Shown here: positions 18,556 through 27,745 of the stretch, piece after piece | Layout: each line of letters begins with the position of its first letter | Position numbering within the stretch: the stretch's first letter is position 1 | Assembly: GCF_028688795.1 (NCBI RefSeq) | Contig: NZ_JAQTXM010000032.1 | Coordinates: forward strand, 1-47,299 | From: Rhodoferax sp. | GTDB taxonomy: Bacteria > Pseudomonadota > Gammaproteobacteria > Burkholderiales > Burkholderiaceae_C | Reading direction: 5' to 3' | Length of the DNA: 47,299 bases | The notes under the pieces: generated by a model | Seen by the model: the letters and a program-made list of their open reading frames with translations, nothing else | Databases searched by the model: none | What the model was told of the DNA's origin: nothing | Position numbers and translations under genes: made by a program

Positions 18556-19728
18556 ATGGCAACCACACCCGCAACCAACGGCACCATGGACCGGATTCTT
18601 CGGCTGATGGCCGAAAAGCGCGCGTCTGACGTGTACCTGTCAGCGCATTCCCCGGCCATGATCCGCATCAACGGCCTTTGCGTGCCCATCAACAGCCAAG
18701 TGTTGCCACCCGATGCTGCCATCACCTTGTTGCGGGAAATCCTGCCGCCAGAGCGCATCGAAGAATTGTTGGAGCTCAATGAGCTCAATATGGGTTGGTC
18801 GATGAGCGGGGTTGGCCGTTTTCGCATCAGCGCGATGCGCCAGCGCGGCACCATTGCCGCTGTGATTCGCTACATCACCAGCGACATTCCGGCGCTGGCC
18901 TCGTTGTCCTTGCCTTTGAGTCTGGCCAATTTGATGCTGGAGAAGCGCGGTCTGGTGCTGATGGTGGGGGCCACAGGGGCCGGCAAAAGCACCACCCTGG
19001 CGTCAATGATTGACCACCGCAACGCCAGCACGACAGGTCACATCCTGACCATCGAGGACCCGATCGAGTTTTTGTTCAAGAACAAACGCTCCGTGGTCAA
19101 CCAGCGCGAAGTGGGCACCGATACCCAGTCGACCCAACTGGCACTGAAAAACGCCTTGCGACAAGCCCCGGATGTGATCCTGATTGGTGAAATTCGCGAC
19201 CGTGACACCATGAGCGCGGCCATTGCCTACGCGCAGACCGGTCACCTGTGCCTGGCCACCATGCATGCCAACAACAGCTACCAGGCGCTGAATCGCGTCT
19301 TGAGTTTTTACCCGGTTGAGGTGCGCCCTACCATGCTGGGCGACCTGGCCTCATCGCTGAAAGCCATCGTGTCGCAACGTCTGTTGCGCACCATAGCCGA
19401 CACCCGCACACCGGCTGTTGAGATCATGCTCAATACCCGGTTGGTGGCTGAAATGATCGAAAAAGGGGACTTCTCCAGCATCCTGGAGGCCATGGAAAAA
19501 TCCATTGTGGAGGGCAGCCAGACTTACGAGCAGGACATTGCCCGCCTGATCACCGCCGGCATTGTCGACCGCAAGGAAGGCCTGGCCAATGCCGACTCAC
19601 CCACCAACTTGATGTGGCGCCTGCAAAACGAATTTGCCGCCCAAAGCAAAAAATCCGTGCCCACGCCGGCCCCCGAGGCCGACGACGAAGCCACTTTCAC
19701 CGAAATCACGCTCGACGTGAACCACTGA
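18556..19728 (+). CDS. pilU: PilT/PilU-family type IV pilus retraction ATPase (PilU-like)
   Basis: Hexameric secretion-type ATPase (390 aa) of the PilT/PilU group that powers pilus retraction and twitching. Walker A is GATGAGKST, the Asp box TIEDPIEFLF, Walker B VILIGEIRDRDT, and the His box HLCLATMHANNS. The N-terminal PAS-like domain begins MDRILRLMAEKRASDVYLS. The extended C-terminal tail beyond residue 350 favours PilU over PilT. It lies between dapD and dapE with gaps of 35 and 6 bases, so it is probably in the lysine operon, although its function is unrelated. Confidence 0.88.
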   Translation: MATTPATNGTMDRILRLMAEKRASDVYLSAHSPAMIRINGLCVPINSQVLPPDAAITLLREILPPERIEELLELNELNMGWSMSGVGRFRISAMRQRGTIAAVIRYITSDIPALASLSLPLSLANLMLEKRGLVLMVGATGAGKSTTLASMIDHRNASTTGHILTIEDPIEFLFKNKRSVVNQREVGTDTQSTQLALKNALRQAPDVILIGEIRDRDTMSAAIAYAQTGHLCLATMHANNSYQALNRVLSFYPVEVRPTMLGDLASSLKAIVSQRLLRTIADTRTPAVEIMLNTRLVAEMIEKGDFSSILEAMEKSIVEGSQTYEQDIARLITAGIVDRKEGLANADSPTNLMWRLQNEFAAQSKKSVPTPAPEADDEATFTEITLDVNH

Positions 19729-19734
19729 TTCTTT

Positions 19735-20910
19735 ATGAGCCCTACCCTTGCCTTGGCGCGCCAATTGATTGCCTGCCGCTCTGAAACCCCGTCTGACGGC
19801 CAATGCCAGCAAATCATTGGCCAAAGGCTTGCCGCAGCAGGCTTTAATCTGCACACGCTGGTCAGCGGACCGGCTGAATCTGCCGTTACTAATTTATGGG
19901 CAAAACGACCTGTAGCCCTTATAAATAAAGCGCAAGAAGCTACTAAGTTAATAGTATTTGCAGGCCACACCGATGTTGTACCGACCGGCCCCTTGAACCA
20001 CTGGGACAGCGACCCCTTCACCCCCACCGAGCGCGACGGCAAGTTATTTGGCCGCGGTTCCGCCGACATGAAAACCTCACTGGCAGCATTTGTGGTGGCC
20101 ACAGAAGCCTTTGTGGCAGCGCACCCGGACACACCCCTGAGCATCGGCTTTTTACTCACCAGCGACGAAGAAGGCCCGGCGCTGGACGGCACGGTCAAGG
20201 TCTGCGAATGGCTGACCGCCAATGGCGAGCAACTTGACTATTGCATCGTCGGCGAGCCCACCTCGGTGGCGCGCACCGGCGACATGATCAAAAACGGCCG
20301 CCGCGGCACCCTGAGCGGCAAGCTCACGGTGAAGGGTGTACAGGGCCACATTGCCTACCCGCACTTGGCCAAGAACCCGATCCATCTGCTGGCCCCGGCA
20401 CTGGACGAGTTGGTGGGCATCGAATGGGACAAAGGCAACGCATTTTTCCCGCCCACGTCCTGGCAGGTCAGCAACATCCACGGTGGCACGGGCGCCAGCA
20501 ACGTGATTCCAGGCGCGGTGGTGGTTGATTTCAACTTTCGGTTTTCCACCGAGTCCACCCCTGAGTCCCTGCAACAGCGCCTGCAAGCGGTGCTTGATCG
20601 CCATGAGCTCGCCTTTGATTTAACCTGGACGCTGGGCGGCACACCGTTTTTGACCACGCCAGGCACCTTGGTGGATGCGGTGGTCGCTGCCATTCAGGCC
20701 GAGGTTGGCATCACACCCGAGCTATCCACCACCGGGGGCACCAGTGACGGCCGCTTCATTGCCAAGATTTGCCCACAGGTGATTGAGCTTGGCCCCCCCA
20801 ACGGCAGCATTCACAAAATCAACGAACACATTGCGCTGGCTGACATCGAGCCTCTTACCCGGATTTACCAGGGCGTGCTTGAGAACCTGCACGCGCAGTT
20901 GCTGACATGA
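19735..20910 (+). CDS. dapE: Succinyl-diaminopimelate desuccinylase DapE
   Basis: Di-zinc M20-family hydrolase (391 aa) that removes succinate from N-succinyl-L,L-diaminopimelate. Metal-binding motifs [25 protein letters not shown] and [12 protein letters not shown], and the C-terminal [15 protein letters not shown] are intact. Residues about 57-70 ([14 protein letters not shown]), just before the first metal-binding histidine, look like an insertion relative to typical DapE and are encoded by a copy of the dispersed repeat. It overlaps prmB by four bases. Confidence 0.95.
   Translation: MSPTLALARQLIACRSETPSDGQCQQIIGQRLAAAGFNLHTLVSGPAESAVTNLWAKRPVALINKAQEATKLIVFAGHTDVVPTGPLNHWDSDPFTPTERDGKLFGRGSADMKTSLAAFVVATEAFVAAHPDTPLSIGFLLTSDEEGPALDGTVKVCEWLTANGEQLDYCIVGEPTSVARTGDMIKNGRRGTLSGKLTVKGVQGHIAYPHLAKNPIHLLAPALDELVGIEWDKGNAFFPPTSWQVSNIHGGTGASNVIPGAVVVDFNFRFSTESTPESLQQRLQAVLDRHELAFDLTWTLGGTPFLTTPGTLVDAVVAAIQAEVGITPELSTTGGTSDGRFIAKICPQVIELGPPNGSIHKINEHIALADIEPLTRIYQGVLENLHAQLLT
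19905..19957 (+). repeat. Dispersed repeat, copy 3 (inside dapE, sense)
   Basis: The core CTGTAGCCCTTATAAATAAAG followed by CGCAAGAAGCTACTAAG matches the intergenic copies. It is read in frame as [11 protein letters not shown]. Local composition (TTA, ATA and CTA-type codons) is much more AT-rich than the surrounding dapE sequence, which supports insertion of a foreign segment. Confidence 0.8.
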
Positions 20911-21974
20911 GCACGCCGAAAATGCCAGCCGAAGGCCTTGGCCAGCCGCCCGGCTTGGCCAGCACTGCCGAGCCGATCACGCTACTGGACTGCGTGAAGG
21001 CAGCCGCCCAGCAGCTCACCGAGGCGGGTGTCGCGTTTGGCCATGGCACCACCAATGCCTTTGACGAAGCTGCCTGGCTGGTGTTGTGGCAGCTCGGTTT
21101 GCCCCTGGACACGCCCTTGTTGCCCACCGCTGAGCCGCTGTCAGAGTCTTCACCGACCCCTGAAGACGCAATGGCAACAGCGATTGAGCCAGCTGAAGAA
21201 TTTATATCAAATCGACCTGTAACCCTTATAGAACAAGCGCAGATAGCTACTCTTTTGAGAGCGCGTATCGATACCCGAAAACCAGCCGCCTACCTGACGC
21301 ATGAAGCCTGGCTGCAGGGTGTTGCGTTTTATGTGGACGAACGTGTCATCGTGCCACGTTCGCTCATTGCAGAGGTGCTGGTCGAAGGCAGTTTGGACTA
21401 CTGGCTGAGCGAAACCACCCACCGTGTGCTCGACCTGTGCACCGGCAACGGCAGCCTGGCCGTGATTGCCGCCATGGTTTACCCCGACGTGCTCTTGCAA
21501 GCCTCTGACATCAGTGCCGAGGCGCTGGAAGTGGCACGTATCAATGTGGACCGCCATGGCCTGCATGACCGCATCATCTTGCGCCAGGGCGACGGTCTGC
21601 CAAAAAGCGGCACCCATTACGACCTGATTTTGTGCAACCCGCCCTATGTCAATGCCCAAAGCATGGCCACCCTGCCACCGGAATTCAAGGCGGAACCCGC
21701 CTTGGCGCTGGACGGCAACATGGCTGGTGGCAGCGACGGCATGGACTTTGTGCGCCAGCTCCTGGCCGATGCGCCCGCCTGCATGAGCGAGCAAGCCGTT
21801 TTGGTGCTGGAAGTGGGCCACGAACGCGAACACTTTGAGGCCGCTTTTCCCCAGCTTGAGGTCTACTGGCTGGCCACCAGCGCCGGCGAAGACCAGGTGT
21901 TGCTGGTCACCCGCGAAGCCCTAGTGAACGCCCACGTCCCCAAATTTCTGGATCCTGGATCACCTCCGGGATGA
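20907..21974 (+). CDS. prmB: Release-factor/ribosomal protein L3 glutamine methyltransferase PrmB
   Basis: SAM-dependent N5-glutamine methyltransferase (355 aa). The SAM-binding motif [13 protein letters not shown] and the substrate motif [11 protein letters not shown] are present. The family PrmB/PrmC is clear; PrmB is preferred because of [21 protein letters not shown]. It is about 50 residues longer than usual. The extra length lies at residues about 72-117 and includes [16 protein letters not shown], encoded by a copy of the dispersed repeat. The last nine residues (FLDPGSPPG) come from a second type of repeat at the 3' end. Confidence 0.92.
   Translation: MSTPKMPAEGLGQPPGLASTAEPITLLDCVKAAAQQLTEAGVAFGHGTTNAFDEAAWLVLWQLGLPLDTPLLPTAEPLSESSPTPEDAMATAIEPAEEFISNRPVTLIEQAQIATLLRARIDTRKPAAYLTHEAWLQGVAFYVDERVIVPRSLIAEVLVEGSLDYWLSETTHRVLDLCTGNGSLAVIAAMVYPDVLLQASDISAEALEVARINVDRHGLHDRIILRQGDGLPKSGTHYDLILCNPPYVNAQSMATLPPEFKAEPALALDGNMAGGSDGMDFVRQLLADAPACMSEQAVLVLEVGHEREHFEAAFPQLEVYWLATSAGEDQVLLVTREALVNAHVPKFLDPGSPPG
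21200..21258 (+). repeat. Dispersed repeat, copy 4 (inside prmB, sense)
   Basis: The segment CGACCTGTAACCCTTATAGA, then ACAAGCGCAGATAGCTACT, matches copy 3 in dapE base for base at most positions and is read in the same frame, here as [11 protein letters not shown]. It is flanked by AT-rich codons (TTTATATCA) unlike the rest of prmB. Confidence 0.8.
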
Positions 21975-21999
21975 CACATAGCTTGTCATCGCGGGTTTG
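21951..21999 (+). repeat. Repeat-like hairpin overlapping the prmB stop codon
   Basis: GGATCCTGGATCACCTCCGG, then GATGACA (21970-21976) paired with TGTCATC (21984-21990) around a 7-base loop. The left part resembles widespread bacterial genomic repeats of the type CTGGATCAC..CGGGATGACA. It supplies the last codons and the TGA of prmB. It may act as a weak terminator, but no T-run follows. Confidence 0.45.
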
Positions 22000-22048
22000 A
22001 CCTGCCATCCACGCCCCTATTCATCTAACTTCTTGCGAAAAATTTCTT

Positions 22049-24007
22049 TTGATCACCCTAAAAAATGTCACCCTGCGCCGCGGCGCCAAAGTCTTGCTTG
22101 ACGGCGCCAACGTCACCCTCAACCCCGGTGAAAAAGTCGGTCTGGTCGGGCGCAACGGCGCTGGCAAATCCTCCTTGTTCGCGCTGTTCAATGGCAACCT
22201 GCACGAAGATGGCGGCGAGTACTACATTCCCACCCAATGGCGCATGGGCCAGGTGGCTCAGGACATGCCCGAAACCGAGCAAAGCGCCACTGACTTTGTG
22301 GTTGAAGGCGACGTGAATCTGCTGGCCGCGCAACAAGAAGTCACCGCGGCCGAGGCCACCGACGACTACGACCGCATGGCCCACGCCTACATGGCGCTGC
22401 AAGATGCTGGCGCCAATGACGCCCCAGCGCGTGCGCAAGCGCTCATCCAGGGCCTGGGCTTCAAGACCACCGAGCTCACCAACCCGGTCAACAGCTTCTC
22501 GGGCGGCTGGCGCATGCGCCTGCAACTGGCGCGCGCCTTGATGTGCCCAAGCGATTTGCTGCTGCTTGACGAACCTACCAATCACTTGGACCTTGACGCG
22601 CTGGTGTGGCTGGAAGCCTGGCTCAAGCGTTACGAAGGCACCATGATCGTCATCAGCCATGACCGCGAGTTTCTGGACGCCATCACCAACGTCACCCTGC
22701 ACATTGACGCGGGCAAGCTGGTGCGCTACGGCGGTAACTACAGCAAGTTCGAGGACATGCGTGCCGAGCAGATGAACCTGCAGCAAAACGCCTTTGCCAA
22801 ACAGCAAGACAAAATTGCCCACCTGCAAAAGTTCATTGCCCGATTCAAGGCCAAGGCCAGCAAAGCCAAACAGGCGCAAAGCCGGGTCAAGGCGCTGGAC
22901 CGCATGGAAAAAATTGCACCGCTGCTGTCTGAGGCTGACTTCACCTTTGAATTCAAAGAGCCGGCCAACCTGCCCAATCCGATGCTGTCAATGTCGGGCG
23001 TGGACTTTGGCTACCCGCCAGCCGAAGATGCACCCGAAGGCACACCGCCCACCGTGATCGTGCGCAACGTCAGCAAGTCGGTGCTGGCCGGCCAGCGTAT
23101 CGGCATTTTGGGCGCCAACGGACAAGGTAAATCAACTGTGGTGAAAACCATCGCGCGCGATTTGTTGCCCATCAGCGGCGAAATCACCGAAGGCAAGGGC
23201 CTGAGCATTGGCTATTTTGCCCAGCAAGAGCTCGACGTGCTGCGCCCCGCCGACACCCCACTGGAGCACATGATCCGCCTAGTGAAAGACATGACCGCCG
23301 CCGGAAAAATCGTCGGCCAGCAAACCCGCGAGCAAGACCTGCGCAGTTTCCTGGGCACCTTCAATTTTGGTGGCGACATGGTCAAGCAAGCCGTGGGCAG
23401 CATGAGCGGTGGCGAAAAAGCCCGCCTGGTGCTGTGCATGATCGTCTGGCAGCGCCCTAACCTGTTGTTGCTTGATGAGCCGACCAACCACCTGGACCTG
23501 GCCACCCGCGAGGCGTTGGCCATGGCGCTGAATGAGTTTGAAGGCACCGTCATGCTGGTCAGCCACGACCGGGCCTTGTTGCGGAGCGTGTGCGACGAAT
23601 TCTGGATGGTGTCGCGCGGCGGCGTCGAGCCCTTTGACGGTGACCTGGACGACTACCAGCGCTACCTGCTGGATGAAGCCAAGCGCCAGCGCGAAGCCAT
23701 CAAGGAAGCCAGCAGCGCTGCGGCGAAGGCCGAACGCAAGGCACAGGCTGAAGCCATCGCCGCAGCAGCCAAAGTCAAGCACAAGCCAGCGCCCACCGGC
23801 TCGCTCAAACGCAAATTGTCAGACATTGAGGCCCGCATGGCCGTGCTCAATGGTGAAGGCGCCGCGCTGGAAGGCCATCTCAGCCAGTCACCGCCACCGT
23901 CCGACTTTGCAAACCAAGGCAAGCGACTGAAAGCGGTCAATGAAGAGCTGCAGACACTGGAAGAGCAATGGCTGGCAGTCTCGACAGAAATAGAATCTGC
24001 CGGTTAA
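22049..24007 (+). CDS. ABC-F family ATPase (YheS/Uup-like)
   Basis: A 652-aa soluble protein with two ABC ATPase domains and no membrane segment, the mark of ABC-F ribosome-associated factors. Domain 1 has Walker A GRNGAGKSS, signature SFSGGWRMRLQLARA and Walker B LLLLDEPTNHLDL. Domain 2 has GANGQGKST, SMSGGEKARLVL and LLLLDEPTNHLDL. The lysine-rich linker between the domains (about 255-300) and the C-terminal coiled coil (about 540-650) are typical of YheS. It starts with TTG (TTG ATC ACC CTA), which aligns with the usual YheS N-terminus; no ATG serves. It probably relieves stalled translation, by family analogy. Confidence 0.9.
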   Translation: MITLKNVTLRRGAKVLLDGANVTLNPGEKVGLVGRNGAGKSSLFALFNGNLHEDGGEYYIPTQWRMGQVAQDMPETEQSATDFVVEGDVNLLAAQQEVTAAEATDDYDRMAHAYMALQDAGANDAPARAQALIQGLGFKTTELTNPVNSFSGGWRMRLQLARALMCPSDLLLLDEPTNHLDLDALVWLEAWLKRYEGTMIVISHDREFLDAITNVTLHIDAGKLVRYGGNYSKFEDMRAEQMNLQQNAFAKQQDKIAHLQKFIARFKAKASKAKQAQSRVKALDRMEKIAPLLSEADFTFEFKEPANLPNPMLSMSGVDFGYPPAEDAPEGTPPTVIVRNVSKSVLAGQRIGILGANGQGKSTVVKTIARDLLPISGEITEGKGLSIGYFAQQELDVLRPADTPLEHMIRLVKDMTAAGKIVGQQTREQDLRSFLGTFNFGGDMVKQAVGSMSGGEKARLVLCMIVWQRPNLLLLDEPTNHLDLATREALAMALNEFEGTVMLVSHDRALLRSVCDEFWMVSRGGVEPFDGDLDDYQRYLLDEAKRQREAIKEASSAAAKAERKAQAEAIAAAAKVKHKPAPTGSLKRKLSDIEARMAVLNGEGAALEGHLSQSPPPSDFANQGKRLKAVNEELQTLEEQWLAVSTEIESAG

Positions 24008-24022
24008 CACAGACATCCTGTC

Positions 24023-24040
24023 GGGCCGACTGAAGTCAAC
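24023..24040. repeat. GTCGAC-type palindrome, copy A (degenerate)
   Basis: GGGCCGACTGAAGTCAAC is a diverged version of the perfect palindromes at 26147 and 35623, with the same central ACTGAAGT. It lies between the ABC-F gene and rfbB. Confidence 0.4.
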
Positions 24041-24103
24041 GCTGTAAAGGTTCAGCTCACGTCAATGGGTGCTTAGGAAAAGCCAACTTTAGGGAGTAAC
24101 AAA

Positions 24104-25159
24104 ATGATCATGGTCACAGGCGGCGCCGGTTTTATTGGTGCCAATTTCGTTCTTGACTGGCTGGCTTTGAATGATGAGCCCGTCATCAACCTCGACAAAC
24201 TCACCTACGCCGGCAACCCCGAAACCCTGCAAAGCCTGCAGGGTGATGCGCGCCACACTCTGGTGCAAGGCGACATTGGTGACGCCACGCTGGTCACCCA
24301 ACTGCTGACCCAGCACCAACCGCGCGCCGTCATCAACTTTGCCGCTGAGAGCCATGTGGACCGCTCCATCCACGGCCCAGGTGAATTCATCCAGACCAAC
24401 ATCGTAGGCACCTTCAACCTGCTCGAATCGGTGCGCGGATATTGGAGCGACTTGCCGGCTAATCAAAAAGCAGCTTTTCGCTTCCTGCATGTGTCCACTG
24501 ACGAAGTTTATGGCTCACTGGCCAAAGACGACCCGGCTTTCACCGAGTCCAGCCACATTGAGCCCAACAGCCCGTACAGCGCCAGCAAAGCCGCCAGCGA
24601 CCATCTGGTACGCGCCTGGCACCACACCTACGGCCTGCCGGTGCTCACCACCAATTGCTCCAACAATTACGGGCCGTATCACTTTCCTGAAAAGCTCATC
24701 CCGCTGCTGATCGTCAACTCATTGGCCGGCAAGCCGTTACCGGTGTATGGGGATGGCCAGCAGATTCGCGACTGGTTGTATGTCAAAGACCACTGCAGCG
24801 CCATCCGTCGCGTCTTAGAGGCCGGTCGCCTGGGTGAAATCTACAACGTGGGTGGCTGGAACGAAAAGGCCAACCTGGAGATCGTCCACACGGTGTGCAG
24901 CTTGCTGGATGAGTTGCGTCCGCGTGCGGATGGTAAGCCCTACAAAGACCAGATCACCTATGTGACCGACCGCCCCGGCCACGACCGCCGCTACGCCATC
25001 GACGCCCGCAAGCTGGAAAGTGAACTCGGCTGGAAACCGGCGGAAACCTTTGAATCAGGCATCCGCAAGACCGTGCAGTGGTACCTGGACAACCCCGACT
25101 GGGTGGCTCATGTGCAAAGTGGTGCCTACAGGGATTGGGTACAAAAGCAATACAACTAA
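24104..25159 (+). CDS. rfbB: dTDP-glucose 4,6-dehydratase RfbB
   Basis: NAD-dependent extended short-chain dehydrogenase (351 aa), second step of dTDP-L-rhamnose synthesis. The Rossmann motif [11 protein letters not shown], the conserved [13 protein letters not shown], and the catalytic [15 protein letters not shown] are intact. The Thr-Asp-Glu triad of dehydratases is visible in STDEVYG. An AGGGAG ribosome-binding site lies 7 bases upstream of the ATG. It is the first gene of rfbB-rfbD-rfbA-rfbC, whose product feeds O-antigen or exopolysaccharide. Confidence 0.96.
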   Translation: MIMVTGGAGFIGANFVLDWLALNDEPVINLDKLTYAGNPETLQSLQGDARHTLVQGDIGDATLVTQLLTQHQPRAVINFAAESHVDRSIHGPGEFIQTNIVGTFNLLESVRGYWSDLPANQKAAFRFLHVSTDEVYGSLAKDDPAFTESSHIEPNSPYSASKAASDHLVRAWHHTYGLPVLTTNCSNNYGPYHFPEKLIPLLIVNSLAGKPLPVYGDGQQIRDWLYVKDHCSAIRRVLEAGRLGEIYNVGGWNEKANLEIVHTVCSLLDELRPRADGKPYKDQITYVTDRPGHDRRYAIDARKLESELGWKPAETFESGIRKTVQWYLDNPDWVAHVQSGAYRDWVQKQYN

Positions 25160-25183
25160 TTGGGGTCAGATTCCAATTTTTTT
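25160..25183. repeat. REP-like GGGGTCAGATTCC motif between rfbB and rfbD
   Basis: The sequence TTGGGGTCAGATTCCAATTT followed by more Ts resembles the head of repetitive extragenic sequences associated with REP-type (Y1) transposases, which often begin GGGGTCAGA. Only one copy is in the window and no paired palindromic half is seen. Confidence 0.35.
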
Positions 25184-25194
25184 CAGGGCCTGGT

Positions 25195-26100
25195 TTGAAA
25201 ATTCTCCTTTTGGGTAAAAACGGCCAGGTCGGCTGGGAACTGCAACGAAGCCTGGCGCCTTTGGGCGAGCTCATCGCGCTTGACCGTCACAGCACCGACT
25301 ATTGCGGTGACCTCAGTAACCTGAGCGGTTTGGCAGAAACGGTGCGGGCCGTGAAGCCGGACGTGATTGTCAACGCCGCCGCGCACACGGCTGTGGACAA
25401 GGCCGAATCCGAGCCCGAACTGGCACGCACGCTCAATGCGCAAGCGCCCCAAGTGTTGGCAATTGAAGCCGCCAAGCTTGGCGCCTGGCTGGTGCACTAC
25501 AGCACCGACTACGTGTTTGATGGCAGTGGCGACAAGCCCTGGATCGAGTCTGATGCCACCGCTCCTTTGAGCGTTTACGGTGCCACCAAGCGCGAAGGCG
25601 AGGCCTTGATCGCCCAGCATTACTCCAAGCATTTGATCTTCAGAACCAGCTGGGTTTACGCGGCACGCGGTGGCAACTTTGCCAAAACCATGCTGCGGCT
25701 GGGTCAGGAGCGCGACAAGCTGACCGTCATCAACGACCAATTTGGTGCGCCCACCGGCGCTGATTTGATTGCTGACGTGACGGCTCACGCCATTCGTCAG
25801 TTGGTTCAAAGTGGGGCCAAAGCAGCCGAGCTGGCCGGCATTTACCATTTGGTCGCTAGCGGCACCACCACCTGGTTTGACTATGCGAAACATGTCCTAG
25901 ACCAGGCAGAACAAGCGCTACCAGCTATCAAAATTAAAGCTACCGAGGTATTACCTGTACCCACCAGCGCCTTCCCGACACCCGCCAAGCGGCCGCACAA
26001 CTCGCGCTTGGACACAAGCAAATTGCAGCGCACCTTTGCGTTGACGCTTCCCGCATGGCAGTCCGGGGTCAATCGCATGCTTAGAGAAACCCTCAATTGA
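25195..26100 (+). CDS. rfbD: dTDP-4-dehydrorhamnose reductase RfbD
   Basis: NADPH-dependent reductase for the last step of dTDP-L-rhamnose synthesis. The N-terminal GKNGQVGWELQRS binds the cofactor, YSTDYVFDG and SVYGATKREGEAL carry the catalytic residues, and TSAFPTPAKRPHNSRLDT closes the C-terminus. The frame is open upstream into rfbB, but those residues do not fit the family. The TTG at 25195 (TTG AAA ATT CTC) gives the standard start and 301 aa. Residues about 234-251 (VLDQAEQALPAIKIKAT) overlap a diverged copy of the dispersed repeat. Confidence 0.94.
   Translation: MKILLLGKNGQVGWELQRSLAPLGELIALDRHSTDYCGDLSNLSGLAETVRAVKPDVIVNAAAHTAVDKAESEPELARTLNAQAPQVLAIEAAKLGAWLVHYSTDYVFDGSGDKPWIESDATAPLSVYGATKREGEALIAQHYSKHLIFRTSWVYAARGGNFAKTMLRLGQERDKLTVINDQFGAPTGADLIADVTAHAIRQLVQSGAKAAELAGIYHLVASGTTTWFDYAKHVLDQAEQALPAIKIKATEVLPVPTSAFPTPAKRPHNSRLDTSKLQRTFALTLPAWQSGVNRMLRETLN
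25895..25945 (+). repeat. Dispersed repeat, copy 5 (inside rfbD, sense, diverged)
   Basis: CTAGACC, then AGAACAAGCGCTACCAGCTAT and an A/T-rich tail, follow the family pattern with more mismatches than other copies. Its codon phase is the same as in dapE, prmB and pgeF (GCG and GCT codons fall at equivalent positions). RfbD is not lengthened here, so chance similarity or gene conversion cannot be excluded. Confidence 0.5.
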
Positions 26101-26146
26101 AGCTGATCGCATCAGTGGGTTCCGCAGGGTGGGCCTGCACCCGACT

Positions 26147-26164
26147 GGTCGACTGAAGTCGACC
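26147..26164. repeat. GTCGAC-type palindrome, copy B
   Basis: GGTCGAC and GTCGACC flank a TGAA loop, a perfect 7-bp stem, 44 bases upstream of rfbA. A second hairpin-forming sequence, GGGTGGGCCTGCACCC, lies just to its left at about 26128. Confidence 0.6.
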
Positions 26165-26207
26165 CTACAAAACGCCAGCAACACTCACAACCCTTGGAAT
26201 TCACACC

Positions 26208-27080
26208 ATGACACAACGCAAAGGCATCATCCTGGCCGGCGGCTCCGGCACACGGCTTTACCCGGTCACACAGGCCGTCAGCAAGCAACTCATGCCGGTG
26301 TATGACAAGCCGATGATTTACTACCCCTTGAGCACGCTGATGCTCGCCGGAATCCGAGAGGTGTTGATCATCTCCACACCGCAAGACACACCGCGTTTTG
26401 CCGATTTGCTCGGCGACGGCAGCCAGTGGGGCATGAGCATCAGCTACGCCGTTCAGCCTTCGCCAGACGGCTTGGCGCAGGCCTTCATCATTGGTCGTGA
26501 TTTCGTCAATGGCCTGCCCAGTGCGCTGGTGCTGGGCGATAACATTTTTTACGGCCATGACCTCAGCAAACAATTGGCAAATGCCGATGCCCGCACCAGT
26601 GGTGCCAGTGTGTTTGCCTACCATGTGACCGACCCCGAACGCTACGGCGTGGTGGCGTTTGACGCGGACAAGCGCGCCATCAGCATCGAAGAAAAGCCGG
26701 CACAACCCAAGAGCAATTACGCCGTCACCGGCCTTTATTTTTATGACAACCAGGTGTGCGACATTGCTGCCAGCATAAAGCCTTCTGCCCGGGGCGAGCT
26801 TGAAATCACCGATGTGAATCGCGTCTACCTTGAAAAAGGTCAACTCAGCGTCGAAATGATGGGCCGCGGCTACGCTTGGCTCGACACCGGCACCCATGAC
26901 AGCCTGCTGGAGGCTGCCAGCTTCATTGCGACCCTGCAAAAACGCCAGGGCCTGCAGGTGGCTTGTCCGGAAGAGATTGCCTTTGCGCAAAAATGGATAG
27001 ATGCCGCGCAGATTCAAAAGCTGGCTGCGCCGCTGGCGAAAAACGGCTACGGCCAGTATTTGCTGAGCCTGTTGAAGTGA
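26208..27080 (+). CDS. rfbA: Glucose-1-phosphate thymidylyltransferase RfbA
   Basis: Makes dTDP-glucose from dTTP and glucose-1-phosphate, the first step of the rhamnose pathway. The 290-aa protein has the nucleotide-binding [20 protein letters not shown], followed by [34 protein letters not shown], and the family C-terminal [19 protein letters not shown]. The order rfbB-rfbD-rfbA-rfbC is the common one. rfbC starts five bases after its stop. Confidence 0.96.
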   Translation: MTQRKGIILAGGSGTRLYPVTQAVSKQLMPVYDKPMIYYPLSTLMLAGIREVLIISTPQDTPRFADLLGDGSQWGMSISYAVQPSPDGLAQAFIIGRDFVNGLPSALVLGDNIFYGHDLSKQLANADARTSGASVFAYHVTDPERYGVVAFDADKRAISIEEKPAQPKSNYAVTGLYFYDNQVCDIAASIKPSARGELEITDVNRVYLEKGQLSVEMMGRGYAWLDTGTHDSLLEAASFIATLQKRQGLQVACPEEIAFAQKWIDAAQIQKLAAPLAKNGYGQYLLSLLK

Positions 27081-27085
27081 CCACC

Positions 27086-27637
27086 ATGCCTTACACCGTC
27101 ACCCCCACCTCCCTGCCCGAAGTCCTGATCCTTGAGCCCAAAGTCTTTGGTGACGCGCGTGGCTTCTTTTTTGAAAGCTTCAACGCGCGTGACTTTGCCA
27201 ATTGCACCGGGCTTGATGTGCAGTTTGTACAAGACAACCACAGCAAGTCTGCCAAAGGCGTATTGCGCGGCCTGCATTACCAGATTCAACACCCCCAGGG
27301 CAAGCTGGTGCGGGTAACGCACGGCGAAGTCTTTGACGTAGCGGTTGACCTGCGGCGCAGTTCCCCCACCTTTGGCAAGTGGGAAGGCGTGGTGTTGTCG
27401 GCCGAGAACAAACACCAGCTCTGGGTGCCACCGGGCTTTGCCCACGGTTTTTTAGTGACAAGTGAAAGCGCTGAGTTTTTGTACAAAACCACCGATTACT
27501 ACCACCCCGAGTTCGAGCGCAGCCTGCTGTGGAACGACCCAACGGTGGGCGTGCAATGGCCGCTTCATGCCGAGCCGCTGTTGGCCGCCAAGGACAAAGC
27601 CGCTGCGACCCTGGACAGCGCTGAAGTTTTTCCCTGA
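27086..27637 (+). CDS. rfbC: dTDP-4-dehydrorhamnose 3,5-epimerase RfbC
   Basis: Cupin-fold epimerase (183 aa) for the third step of dTDP-L-rhamnose synthesis. The motif KGVLRGLHYQ carries the catalytic histidine, and WVPPGFAHGFLVTSE and EFLYKTTDYYHPE are family signatures. The frame is open into the end of rfbA, but the ATG five bases after the rfbA stop (ATG CCT TAC ACC) gives the usual N-terminus. A strong hairpin terminator follows. Confidence 0.95.
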   Translation: MPYTVTPTSLPEVLILEPKVFGDARGFFFESFNARDFANCTGLDVQFVQDNHSKSAKGVLRGLHYQIQHPQGKLVRVTHGEVFDVAVDLRRSSPTFGKWEGVVLSAENKHQLWVPPGFAHGFLVTSESAEFLYKTTDYYHPEFERSLLWNDPTVGVQWPLHAEPLLAAKDKAAATLDSAEVFP

Positions 27638-27677
27638 AGATAAAATACACACTGCAAGTCTGCAGGAATCTGGACAT

Positions 27678-27705
27678 AAAAAAACCCGCTAAAAGCGGGT
27701 TTTTT
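27678..27705. terminator. Bidirectional Rho-independent terminator between rfbC and phaB
   Basis: CCCGC and GCGGG with a TAAAA loop are flanked by an A-run on the left and a T-run on the right, so it serves both converging operons. A 16-bp palindrome, GTGACTGCGCAGTCAC, lies just beyond it at 27714-27729. Confidence 0.92.
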
Positions 27706-27745
27706 GCGGCAAGGTGACTGCGCAGTCACAGACTGCGCATCACAT

